From the NCBI GenBank assembly GCA_021157555.1, contig JAGGWL010000280.1, forward strand, positions 1-11,464: a DNA stretch of 11,464 nucleotides, given 5' to 3'. Shown piece by piece: positions 5,333 through 11,464 of the stretch (positions are counted from its first letter, which is position 1; each line of letters starts with the position of its first letter). Source of the stretch: Deltaproteobacteria bacterium. GTDB lineage: Bacteria; Desulfobacterota; Desulfobacteria; Desulfobacterales; BuS5. The position numbers and the translations under genes are program-made. Below the pieces are notes generated by a model. The model had not been told where the DNA came from. It saw nothing but the letters and a program-made list of their open reading frames with translations, and did not search any database.

Positions 5333-6550
5333 TTATTTTTTGCAACTCATATTAAGCATGTGACCCATTTTAAGCTTCTTGCACTCAAGGTACCCTCTGT
5401 TATATTCATTAGGTTCGACTTCGATGCCTATCTGCTCTACAACACTTAATCCGTAGCCTTCCAAGCCTATCATCTTCTTGGGATTATTTGTCAACAGCCT
5501 CATCTTTTTTACACCGAGACTGACCAGTATCTGAGCTCCGATTCCATAATCCCTGAGATCATCCTTAAATCCAAGCTTCAAGTTCGCCTCTACAGTATCA
5601 AAACCTTGTTTCTGCTGGAGTTCATAAGCCTTTAGTTTATTAACCAGACCGATCCCCCTGCCCTCCTGCCTTAAATAAAGCAGAACACCAGAGCCCTCCT
5701 TGTCTATTATTTCCATGGCCTTGTGAAGCTGGTCGCCACAGTCACATCTACAGGAACCGAAAATATCGCCTGTCATACATTCGGAGTGAACACGAACCAG
5801 GGTAGGTTTTTCAGGATCAATCTTTCCCTTTACAAGCGCTATATGAAGCAGATTATCAACCATATTTTCATATGCAATAATTCGAAATTCACCTCCATAG
5901 CTGGTAGGTATGGTCGTTTCAGCAGATATTTTAACAAATGATTCGGTCTGCATGCGGTATTCCACAAGATCTGCAACAGTACAAATACCTATTCCATGCT
6001 CTTCACTGAACTTTTCCAGTTGCGGCATTCTCGACATTGTCCCATCATTATTCATGATCTCGCAAATCACTCCCGCAGGCTTTAACCCGGCAAGGCGCGC
6101 CAGATCTACAGAACCTTCCGTTTGTCCCACGCGTACCATAACGCCGCCATTTCTGGCCCTTAATGGAAAAATATGGCCAGGTCTTACAAGATCGCCTGGC
6201 CCTGCACCATCCGCTACAGCGGCAAGAATTGTGGTTGCTCTATCTGCAGCCGATATACCGGTGGTTACTCCGCATTTTGCCTCAATCGAAACAGTAAAAC
6301 CTGTTTCAAACTGTGAAGTGTTATTATCAACCATCATCGGCAGGTTTAATGTTTTCAGCATTTCTCCTGTCATGGAAAGACAGATTAAACCGCGTCCATA
6401 CCTGGCCATAAAATTAATTGCTTCAGGCGTAACTGCCTCTGCTGCCATGGTAATATCACCCTCATTTTCACGATCTTCATCATCTACAAGGATCACCATA
6501 TGCCCGGCACGTACTTCTTCAATCGCCTCTTTTATTGTTATTAACGGCAT
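5333..6550 (-). CDS. ribBA: Bifunctional 3,4-DHBP synthase / GTP cyclohydrolase II
   Basis: 405 residues in two fused domains. The N-terminal half (about 1-203) is DHBP synthase. It has the acidic loop V-D-D-E-D-R-E-N-E-G-D at 22-32, YGRGLICL, and RPGHIFPLRA followed by GQTEGSVDLARLAGL. It makes the four-carbon unit from ribulose 5-phosphate. The C-terminal half (about 205-405) is GTP cyclohydrolase II, with the zinc cysteines in S-E-C-M-T-G-D ... S-C-R-C-D-C-G, RQEGRGIGL, and LLTNNPKK. Both domains keep the key residues I can check, so both activities are likely, unlike the degenerate RibBA proteins of some lineages. The ATG is preceded by AGGAGAT about 11 nt upstream. The 57-nt gap from ribE is the largest within the rib block. 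RpiB, encoded by the first gene of this operon, can supply ribulose 5-phosphate. Confidence 0.96.
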   Translation of the reverse strand: MPLITIKEAIEEVRAGHMVILVDDEDRENEGDITMAAEAVTPEAINFMARYGRGLICLSMTGEMLKTLNLPMMVDNNTSQFETGFTVSIEAKCGVTTGISAADRATTILAAVADGAGPGDLVRPGHIFPLRARNGGVMVRVGQTEGSVDLARLAGLKPAGVICEIMNNDGTMSRMPQLEKFSEEHGIGICTVADLVEYRMQTESFVKISAETTIPTSYGGEFRIIAYENMVDNLLHIALVKGKIDPEKPTLVRVHSECMTGDIFGSCRCDCGDQLHKAMEIIDKEGSGVLLYLRQEGRGIGLVNKLKAYELQQKQGFDTVEANLKLGFKDDLRDYGIGAQILVSLGVKKMRLLTNNPKKMIGLEGYGLSVVEQIGIEVEPNEYNRGYLECKKLKMGHMLNMSCKK

Positions 6551-6580
6551 TTTTCTTAAATATCTCCTGCTACCGAATTG

Positions 6581-6610
6581 TTTTAGTTTAAGTTTAAGTG
6601 TTAAGTTTTA
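6581..6610. repeat. Short AT-rich tandem repeat between ribE and ribBA
   Basis: AGTTTA-type units occur in a row (AGTTTA AGTTTA AGTGTTA AGTTTTA on the plus strand), filling half of the 57-nt spacer and reaching the ribE stop codon. It shows no hairpin, promoter or flavin-riboswitch signature. It could be an unstructured spacer that keeps the ribBA ribosome-binding site open, or simple slippage. Confidence 0.5.
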
Positions 6611-7267
6611 AAAAAACCCTGCTTTTGCCAAAAACTGCATATCTATTGATGAACCGGCTGCTTTCTTTTCAGCGCTGGTACTTTTAGTCATAAAACGTTC
6701 CACATATTTTCCCAGCATGTCTGTTTCAATATTAACGATATCGCCTGTTTTTTTGAAACCTATTGTTGTAAGCTTTGCCGTGTGTGGAATAATAGTAATT
6801 TCAAAACTCTTTTTTGTACAATTATTAATGGTCAGACTGACACCATCAAGAGCAACCGAGCCCTTCTTGATCATGTAACGAGTTAGAACTTCAGGAGCTT
6901 CAATGGTAATGATAATTGCATTGTCAAGAGTTTTGCTGCTGATTATTTTTCCTGTCCCGTCAATATGACCGGAAACGAGATGCCCATCCAGGCGATCAGA
7001 TAAACGAAGCGCACATTCCAGATTAACACGATCTCCGACCTTTGCCATGCTGAAATTTGTAACTGCGTATGTTTCCGGAGACATGTCCATTTTAAAAATA
7101 CGCCCGTTAATTTCAACAGCAGTAAGGCATACTCCGTTTACGGCAATACTATCCCCTACTTTGGCCTCATCAAGGGAAAGACCGGCATCAATTGTCATTT
7201 TAATACTGCTGCCCGATTTTTGAATTCCCTTTATTTTCCCAAGCGCCTCTATTATTCCTGTGAACAT
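6608..7267 (-). CDS. ribE: Riboflavin synthase (alpha subunit)
   Basis: 219 residues. It dismutates two molecules of 6,7-dimethyl-8-ribityllumazine to riboflavin and the ribitylaminouracil that RibH reuses. The N-terminus MFTGIIEALGKI is diagnostic. The protein is two copies of the lumazine-binding fold. The first (about 1-97) has VGDSIAVNGVCLTAVEI and the second (about 98-196) has GHIDGTGKI and KGSVALDGVSLTIN. The C-terminal tail, about 25 residues rich in S, A and K, is somewhat longer than the trimerisation helix alone requires. The ATG lies inside the end of ribD (16-bp overlap), with GAAGG 6 nt upstream, so translation is probably coupled. Confidence 0.95.
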   Translation of the reverse strand: MFTGIIEALGKIKGIQKSGSSIKMTIDAGLSLDEAKVGDSIAVNGVCLTAVEINGRIFKMDMSPETYAVTNFSMAKVGDRVNLECALRLSDRLDGHLVSGHIDGTGKIISSKTLDNAIIITIEAPEVLTRYMIKKGSVALDGVSLTINNCTKKSFEITIIPHTAKLTTIGFKKTGDIVNIETDMLGKYVERFMTKSTSAEKKAAGSSIDMQFLAKAGFF

Positions 7268-8355
7268 AAGTAACCTTCCACCATAACATCATCATCAAAC
7301 TGCCGCACCCGAATATCTGTAATTGGTATGGAATCCTTCATCAAGGCAGGGCCTGGCCCCTTGCACACCGGCACTCCATCATTTCCGCCAAAAATTTTAG
7401 GTCCATAAAAAAAATATATTTTATCGACTATCCCGGCTCTGAAAGCAGATGCATTCACCCTGCTGCCTCCCTCTATCAGGAGGCTTGTAATTCCAATATT
7501 GCCCAGATAAGATATTAATTGACAAAGATCTATCAACCCATCTTTAACAGGCACTTCTATTACCCTGGCTCCCTTTTTCTCAATCCTCTCTTTTTTCTTT
7601 TTTGAAACAGAATCTCCTGTAATAATTATAGTGTCGGCAGTGGAATCAAGCTGAAATATTTTAGCATTTTCAGGAACTGAAAGTCTGGTATCAAGTATTA
7701 TCCTTACAGGATCCAAAGTTTTTTCACCTTCGATCCTGGTTGTCAAACTAGGATCGTCCTGTTTAACAGTTTCGACACCTACCATTATTGCATCACAGGC
7801 ATGACGAAGACCGTGCACGAATTTCCTTGATGCAGGGCAGGTTATCCACTTTGAATCGGATGTTCCGGTAGCTATACAGCCATCTAAAGTCATCGCACAT
7901 TTTGCGATCACAAAGGGACGCTTTGTAATAATATATTTATTAAAGACCTCATTCAGCTTTTTGACCTCATCTTCACAAATACCGACGTCCACTTCTATTC
8001 CGTTCTGTTGTAAAAATGTGATGCCGCCGCCTTCAACATCCGGATTAGGATCTCTTGCAGCAACAACTACTCTTTTTATACCTGCTTTAATTATACTCTC
8101 AGTACATGGCGGAGTACGACCAGTGTGGTTGCAAGGCTCCAGAGTAACATAAAGGGTTGCACCTTTGGCTGATAACCCTGCATCCCGTATCGCATGAATT
8201 TCAGCATGCGCCCCGCCTGCTGCCTTGTGGTATCCCATTCCCGTTACCGTACCATCACTGACAATAGCAGCACCAACCATAGGATTTGGGGATGTAAAAC
8301 CTTTTCCCCTTTCAGCCATCCCAATGGCCATTTTCATAAAGTATGTGTCATCCAT
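7252..8355 (-). CDS. ribD: Bifunctional pyrimidine deaminase / reductase RibD
   Basis: 367 residues. It carries out the second and third steps of riboflavin synthesis, deaminating the GTP cyclohydrolase II product and reducing its ribosyl side chain with NADPH. The deaminase domain (about 1-145) shows PNPMVGA, the catalytic H50-A-E52, and the zinc cysteines in E-P-C75-N-H-T-G-R-T-P-P-C84. The reductase domain (about 146-367) shows KCAMTLDGCIAT, SKWI, DAIMVGVETVKQDDPSLTTR, and LLIEGGSRVNASAF. The start is supported by the standard spacing from the first residue to the PNP motif. A GAGG that overlaps the nrdR stop serves as a rather distant ribosome-binding site (about 12 nt). Confidence 0.95.
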   Translation of the reverse strand: MDDTYFMKMAIGMAERGKGFTSPNPMVGAAIVSDGTVTGMGYHKAAGGAHAEIHAIRDAGLSAKGATLYVTLEPCNHTGRTPPCTESIIKAGIKRVVVAARDPNPDVEGGGITFLQQNGIEVDVGICEDEVKKLNEVFNKYIITKRPFVIAKCAMTLDGCIATGTSDSKWITCPASRKFVHGLRHACDAIMVGVETVKQDDPSLTTRIEGEKTLDPVRIILDTRLSVPENAKIFQLDSTADTIIITGDSVSKKKKERIEKKGARVIEVPVKDGLIDLCQLISYLGNIGITSLLIEGGSRVNASAFRAGIVDKIYFFYGPKIFGGNDGVPVCKGPGPALMKDSIPITDIRVRQFDDDVMVEGYLCSQE

Positions 8356-8369
8356 AAATAAATTACGCC

Positions 8370-8831
8370 TCAGGCTTTCTTACTACTCAATAAATTTTTA
8401 AGTTCCGAAACAAAATCATTTACATCCTTAAATTCTCTGTAAACTGATGCAAATCTGACATAGGCAACAGGATCAAGATTATGCAGCCTGCCCATTATTT
8501 TTTCCCCGATAATTGCGGCAGACACCTCTTTTTCACCAATCTCCCTGAGGTCATGTTCCACTTCAGAAACAAACTCATCAATCAGGTTCATGCTTATCTC
8601 ACGCTTTTCACAGGCTTTTTTTATACCCGACCGAATTTTGTCTCCGGAAAAAATCTCACGGCGCCCGTCCTTTTTTACTATCATTAAGGACGACTGTTCA
8701 ATATGCTCATAGGTTGTAAATCGTCTCCGGCATGCAATGCATTCCCTTCGCCGGCGTGTTACTTCACCATCCTTGCTCAATCTGGAATCTATAACCTTGT
8801 TATTAATTTCTTTACAAAATGGACACTTCAT
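8370..8831 (-). CDS. nrdR: Transcriptional repressor NrdR
   Basis: 153 residues. NrdR senses ATP/dATP and represses ribonucleotide reductase genes by binding paired NrdR boxes. The N-terminal zinc ribbon is complete: C3-P-F-C6 and C31-I-A-C34, followed by RRRFTTYE. The ATP-cone domain occupies about 45-140 and begins LMIVKKDGRREIFSGDKI. The ATG follows GGAA by about 8 nt. I find no convincing NrdR-box pair in the window, and no nrd gene is present, so its targets lie elsewhere. Its position between a dCMP deaminase and ribD is a common arrangement in proteobacterial rib loci. Confidence 0.96.
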   Translation of the reverse strand: MKCPFCKEINNKVIDSRLSKDGEVTRRRRECIACRRRFTTYEHIEQSSLMIVKKDGRREIFSGDKIRSGIKKACEKREISMNLIDEFVSEVEHDLREIGEKEVSAAIIGEKIMGRLHNLDPVAYVRFASVYREFKDVNDFVSELKNLLSSKKA

Positions 8832-8849
8832 AAACTTTATTCCAGTTTT

Positions 8850-9308
8850 TTAAAAACAGACCTGTATCATCTCAACTCCGGCCTCTTTTAACATCTCTTC
8901 CGATATGGCATCAGCATATCCATCATGAAAATAAATTTTGGTTATACCGGCATTAATTATCATTTTGGCACATATTGAACATGGACGATTTGTACAAAAA
9001 AGAGTAGCGCCCTTAATAGAAACGCCATGAAGAGCAGCCTGAATAATAGAATTCTGCTCGGCATGTATGCCTCGGCAAAGTTCATGCCTTTCACCGGATG
9101 GCACGTTTAACTTCTCCCTTAAACATCCGGTTTCGGAGCAATGGCGAATTCCTGAAGGTGCGCCATTGTAGCCGGTTGCCAGAATCCTTTTATTTTTCAC
9201 AAGTACTGCGCCGACTGAACGTCTGAGGCAGGTGGAACGTTTTGCCACAAGAAAAGCAATGTCCATAAAATATTTTTCCCATGACGGACGATCCTCAACT
9301 TTAGGCAT
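8850..9308 (-). CDS. comEB: Deoxycytidylate deaminase (dCMP deaminase, ComEB type)
   Basis: 152 residues from the chosen start. It converts dCMP to dUMP, the substrate of thymidylate synthase. Visible are GYNGAPSG at 46-53, a Cys/His cluster (H56, C57, C62, H75, C78) as in zinc-bearing dCMP deaminases, the catalytic H82-A-E84 and P109-C110-S-I-C113. An upstream ATG in the same frame at 9369-9371 would add 21 residues and overlap glyA by 44 bp. I prefer the ATG at 9306-9308. It lies 19 nt after the glyA stop, is preceded by AAAAGGTG, and gives the N-terminus MPKVEDRPSWEKYFMDIA that fits the family. An allosteric dCTP/dTTP site is known in the family but is not assessed here. Confidence 0.92.
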   Translation of the reverse strand: MPKVEDRPSWEKYFMDIAFLVAKRSTCLRRSVGAVLVKNKRILATGYNGAPSGIRHCSETGCLREKLNVPSGERHELCRGIHAEQNSIIQAALHGVSIKGATLFCTNRPCSICAKMIINAGITKIYFHDGYADAISEEMLKEAGVEMIQVCF

Positions 9309-9327
9309 AACACCTTTTAATCCATCT

Positions 9328-10572
9328 TTAATCATTGTAAAGCGGAAACCCGTCACACAACTCACGGACACTTTTTTTTGTGTTTTTCACAAGATTATCA
9401 TCCATAAAATTTTTCAAAATTTTGACAATCATTGCGGCAATAACCTCCATTTCCGGTTCCTTCATGCCTCGTGTCGTCACAGCAGGTGTGCCTATACGAA
9501 TTCCGCTTGTTACAAACGGACTGCGCTTTTCAAATGGGATCGAATTCTTGTTTACGGTTATTCCGGCGAGACCCAGCACTCTTTCCGCATCTTTCCCCGT
9601 AATATCAAGGTTTCTTAAATCCACAAGAATCATATGATTATCAGTGCCGCCTGAAACCAGGTTGATACCCTCTTTCATCAGGCATTCGGCAAGAATTTTG
9701 GCATTATTAACAATATTCTGCTGATAGACTGTAAATGATTCCAATAAAGCCTCTTGAAAAGCTACTGCCTTGGCAGCTATAATATGCATAAGCGGTCCGC
9801 CCTGTATCCCTGGAAAGACCATGCTGTTTAACCTGACCCCATAATCCTGTTTAGCAAGAATCAACCCACCGCGCGGACCCCTTAATGTCTTGTGGGTCGT
9901 TGATGTTACAATATTTGCATAGGGTATCGGTGAAGGATGACAACCTGCGGCAACAAGACCGGCAATATGAGCCATATCGACCATCAAACAGGAACCGGAT
10001 GCTTCTGCGATCTCGGCAAATACTTTAAAGTCTATTATCCGAGGATAGGCGCTTGCGCCGGCAACAATCATTTTTGGCCGGCTTTTTTTAGCAATTTCGG
10101 CAACAGTATCGTAGTCGATTCTGCCAGTCTCCCTATCTACCCCATAATGAATAAAATTAAAAAACTTTCCTGAAAAACTGGCCGCGCTTCCATGGGTGAG
10201 GTGACCACCATGCGATAAATCCATTCCAAGTACAGTATCGCCCGGCTCCAGCAAAGAAAAATATACGGCCATATTGGCCTGTGAACCGGAATGAGGCTGC
10301 ACATTTGCATAGTCCGCTCCAAACAGTTTTTTTGCTCTGTTTATTGCGAGCGTTTCCGCCACATCAACATATTCACAGCCGCCATAAAATCGTTTAGCTG
10401 GATAACCTTCTGCATATTTATTGGTCAGGATACTCCCTTGCACAGCCATAACAGCCTTGCTTGCTACATTTTCAGAGGCTATCAGCTCAAGAGTATTTTT
10501 CTGTCTTGTAATTTCATTTTCAATGACAGATGCAATCTCAGGATCTATCTTTTTAACAACTTTTAAATCCAC
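9328..10572 (-). CDS. glyA: Serine hydroxymethyltransferase
   Basis: 414 residues, full length. This PLP enzyme interconverts serine and glycine and loads tetrahydrofolate with a one-carbon unit. Signatures are ELIASENVAS at 29-38, YAEGYPAKRFYGGCE at 53-67, QPHSGSQAN at 92-100, VDMAHIAGLVAAG at 198-210 and the PLP-binding lysine K228 in VTSTTHKTLRGPRGG. The start is GTG (10570-10572) with AGGA about 8 nt upstream. An ATG immediately followed by TAA lies between that ribosome-binding site and the GTG. The methylene-tetrahydrofolate it makes can serve thymidylate synthesis together with the dUMP from the next gene. The 55-nt spacer to rpiB contains no hairpin, so cotranscription is likely. Confidence 0.97.
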   Translation of the reverse strand: MDLKVVKKIDPEIASVIENEITRQKNTLELIASENVASKAVMAVQGSILTNKYAEGYPAKRFYGGCEYVDVAETLAINRAKKLFGADYANVQPHSGSQANMAVYFSLLEPGDTVLGMDLSHGGHLTHGSAASFSGKFFNFIHYGVDRETGRIDYDTVAEIAKKSRPKMIVAGASAYPRIIDFKVFAEIAEASGSCLMVDMAHIAGLVAAGCHPSPIPYANIVTSTTHKTLRGPRGGLILAKQDYGVRLNSMVFPGIQGGPLMHIIAAKAVAFQEALLESFTVYQQNIVNNAKILAECLMKEGINLVSGGTDNHMILVDLRNLDITGKDAERVLGLAGITVNKNSIPFEKRSPFVTSGIRIGTPAVTTRGMKEPEMEVIAAMIVKILKNFMDDNLVKNTKKSVRELCDGFPLYND

Positions 10573-10627
10573 TTACATATTCCTAAATTTTGGTTATAAA
10601 TTTTTGGATAATTATTCAGGTAAAAAT

Positions 10628-11074
10628 CTATAGATTATTAAATTTTTCTATCCTTGCAAGATGTCTGCCTCCCTCAAAAGGAGTTTCAAGCCAGACACGG
10701 ACTATCTCCATCGCCAGTGACTCTCCAATCACACGCGCTCCCATAACAAGAATATTTGAGTCATTATGACGTCTGCTCATTATGGCTGAAAACATATCAC
10801 CGCAAAGAGCGGCTCTAACATTTGCGAATTTATTTGCAACCATAGACATGCCTAAACCTGTGCCGCACAAAAGAATGCCGCGCTCATAGGTTCCGGCAGA
10901 TACCATGGAAGCAACCTTGATTCCAAAGTCCGGGTAATCAACCGACTTATCACTATCGGTTCCGGCATCCTCAACTTCTATTCCTCTTTTAAGAATAAAT
11001 TCTTTGATCTTTCCCTTTAAATAATATGCCGCATGATCATTACCTATAATAATAGGAGATCTATTTTTATTCAT
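10628..11074 (-). CDS. rpiB: Ribose 5-phosphate isomerase B
   Basis: 148 residues. It interconverts ribose 5-phosphate and ribulose 5-phosphate. It matches the RpiB/LacAB family: GNDHAAYYLKG at 11-21 (phosphate and ring-opening residues D13-H14), VDYPDFG at 45-51, GILLCGTGLGMSMVANK at 66-82 with the catalytic C70, and SRRHNDSN at 100-107 with H103. Allose 6-phosphate isomerase activity cannot be excluded, since related enzymes accept it. The ATG has CAGGAA about 8 nt upstream. This is the first gene of the long minus-strand operon. Its product can feed ribulose 5-phosphate to RibBA. Confidence 0.95.
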   Translation of the reverse strand: MNKNRSPIIIGNDHAAYYLKGKIKEFILKRGIEVEDAGTDSDKSVDYPDFGIKVASMVSAGTYERGILLCGTGLGMSMVANKFANVRAALCGDMFSAIMSRRHNDSNILVMGARVIGESLAMEIVRVWLETPFEGGRHLARIEKFNNL

Positions 11075-11119
11075 TTTTAGAATTCCTGCATTAATAGTTT
11101 CGTTTTAATATAAACATAT

Positions 11120-11148
11120 ATTCTATATATTTCATAATATTATCGCAA
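11120..11148 (-). promoter_or_regulatory. Candidate sigma-70 promoter of the rpiB-rib-nusB operon
   Basis: On the minus strand, TTGCGA (11143-11148) and TAGAAT (11120-11125) are separated by exactly 17 nt. They match the consensus at 4 of 6 and 5 of 6 positions. The surrounding sequence is strongly AT-rich, with an A-rich block just upstream. The predicted leader before rpiB is about 40 nt, too short for an FMN riboswitch. No other strong candidate is seen in the spacer. Confidence 0.45.
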
Positions 11149-11190
11149 GTAAAAATTTAGAGTTCGCTCAAAAAACAACATAGTTACCGG

Positions 11191-11209
11191 ATTCCGGCAT
11201 TCGCGGAAT
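11191..11209. repeat. ATTCCG...CGGAAT palindromic repeat
   Basis: ATTCCG and CGGAAT arms surround a 7-nt loop (GCATTCG) in the context ACCGGATTCCGG ... CGGAATGATG. This resembles the very common 'GGATTCCCGC ... GCGGGAATGA' dispersed palindrome of Gram-negative genomes, with a decayed stem. Family assignment is from memory. Confidence 0.45.
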
Positions 11210-11227
11210 GATGATTTTATACGTGAA

Positions 11228-11248
11228 GGGCGAACACAAGGTTCGCCC
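11228..11248. repeat. GGGCGAAC-ACAAG-GTTCGCCC hairpin repeat
   Basis: Perfect 8-bp arms flank a 5-nt loop. The context GTTCGCCCCTACA (reverse complement TGTAGGGGCGAAC) is typical of a widely dispersed palindromic element that I recall from many environmental bacteria. On the plus strand it is followed within 8 nt by a run of T, so it looks like an intrinsic terminator in that direction, but no plus-strand gene reads into it here. Confidence 0.6.
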
Positions 11249-11260
11249 CTACACAATTTT

Positions 11261-11309
11261 TTTATATAAAAGTGCCTAAAGTTTAAAGTGAACTAAAGTG
11301 CCTAAAGTT
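11261..11309 (-). repeat. Two direct copies of AAAGTGCCTAAAGTT, right cluster
   Basis: AAAGTGCCTAAAGTT occurs at 11269-11283 and 11295-11309, a period of 26 bp. The intervening TTAAAGTGAAC looks like a decayed partial unit. With the flanking TTTATATA the first copy matches the left-hand repeat at 384-404 in inverted orientation (20 of 21). It is annotated on the minus strand so that it reads CTTTAGGCACTTT like the left copy. Confidence 0.65.
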
Positions 11310-11341
11310 AAGAATTTCAATTAATTATATTTGTATTATTC

Positions 11342-11464
11342 CTAATCTGCACTTTTATTTTTTATTGTTCCCGTCAGAGCATGGGGGTTATATTCAGGCA
11401 AGGATTGTTGAACGGCCATTCCAATACGGGAGGTGGTATACGGTTTTTTGATAAACTGACCGGC
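11342..11464 (-). CDS. C-terminal end of a response-regulator receiver-domain protein (5' part outside the window)
   Basis: The last 40 codons of a minus-strand frame are visible and are open to the window edge. They read AGQFIKKPYTTSRIGMAVQQ, then SLPEYNPHALTGT, ending shortly after. The F-I-x-K-P-Y-T followed by an amphipathic helix is the beta5-alpha5 end of a CheY-like receiver, with the conserved Lys-Pro in K-K-P. An extra polar tail of about 20 residues follows, and no output domain comes after it. The protein is therefore either a stand-alone receiver or, more likely, a hybrid histidine kinase ending in a receiver. It is co-oriented with rpiB, but the repeat-filled 267-bp gap suggests a separate transcript. 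A short plus-strand frame over the same bases is less convincing. Confidence 0.7.
   Translation of the reverse strand, partial: AGQFIKKPYTTSRIGMAVQQSLPEYNPHALTGTIKNKSAD

Noticed and set aside
6551..6607. ops-like sequence CGGTAGCAGGAG (minus strand) upstream of ribBA, considered as a target of the NusG paralogue
   Set aside because: Only the GGTAGC core resembles the E. coli RfaH signal. It overlaps the ribosome-binding site of a housekeeping gene and lacks a hairpin context, so coincidence is more likely.
5910..6611. A 233-codon plus-strand open frame antisense to ribBA
   Set aside because: It lies opposite a highly conserved coding region, has no convincing ribosome-binding site, and its translation lacks any family signature. 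It is a shadow of the ribBA reading frame.
11228..11260. Intrinsic terminator of a plus-strand transcript (GC hairpin then T run)
   Set aside because: No plus-strand gene precedes it within the window, and the hairpin matches a dispersed repeat. A terminator function cannot be supported, although it is possible in principle.
11075..11341. FMN riboswitch (RFN element) upstream of the rib operon
   Set aside because: I see none of the conserved RFN-element helices, and the spacer is filled by AT-rich promoter-like sequence and dispersed repeats.
11384..11464. Possible plus-strand gene start (ATG, reading MGVIFRQGLL) at the right edge
   Set aside because: No Shine-Dalgarno precedes the ATG. The opposite strand reads as a recognisable receiver-domain end with a proper stop, which is the better explanation.

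Overview
The window looks like chromosome of a Gram-negative, moderately AT-rich bacterium, most likely a member of the Desulfobacterota (former Deltaproteobacteria, probably Desulfobacterales). The evidence is an LptD outer-membrane LPS translocon, a ribD-ribE-ribBA-ribH-nusB string joined to glyA, a dCMP deaminase and nrdR, and intergenic repeat types that I recall from that group. The lineage call rests on gene order and recognition, not on a search.

Layout, left to right. (1) Positions 1-86 hold the first 28 codons of an HU/IHF-type nucleoid protein on the minus strand. (2) Positions 87-427 have no gene but are packed with palindromic dispersed repeats. (3) Positions 428-3285 are a two-gene minus-strand unit, lptD followed 5 nt later by a NusG-family paralogue. 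(4) Positions 3347-3793 are the only plus-strand gene, an unrecognised 148-residue protein made of two copies of a 50-residue HTH-like, CQLG-ending unit. (5) Positions 3795-11074 are one long minus-strand operon. In transcription order it reads rpiB, glyA, dCMP deaminase, nrdR, ribD, ribE, ribBA, ribH, nusB and a metallo-beta-lactamase-fold hydrolase. Spacings are small (-16 to +57 nt), and stop codons often lie inside the next ribosome-binding site. (6) Positions 11075-11341 contain a candidate promoter for this operon and a second cluster of dispersed repeats. (7) Positions 11342-11464 encode the C-terminal tail of a CheY-like receiver-domain protein.

How the genes fit together. RpiB interconverts ribose 5-phosphate and ribulose 5-phosphate, and the latter is a substrate of the DHBP synthase half of RibBA. 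RibBA, RibD, RibH and RibE form the riboflavin pathway from GTP and ribulose 5-phosphate, apart from the dephosphorylation step, whose enzyme is not here. GlyA supplies methylene-tetrahydrofolate and the dCMP deaminase supplies dUMP, the two inputs for thymidylate synthesis. NrdR controls ribonucleotide reductase. The operon therefore combines flavin, one-carbon and deoxynucleotide metabolism with the transcription factor NusB.

Most of the window is ordinary housekeeping. The parts most worth a second look are the duplicated CQLG protein between lptD and the rib operon, the NusG paralogue in an unusual position behind lptD, and the two repeat clusters. The clusters share a 13-mer in inverted orientation at the two ends of the window. 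I see no clear new defence, mobile or CRISPR system.
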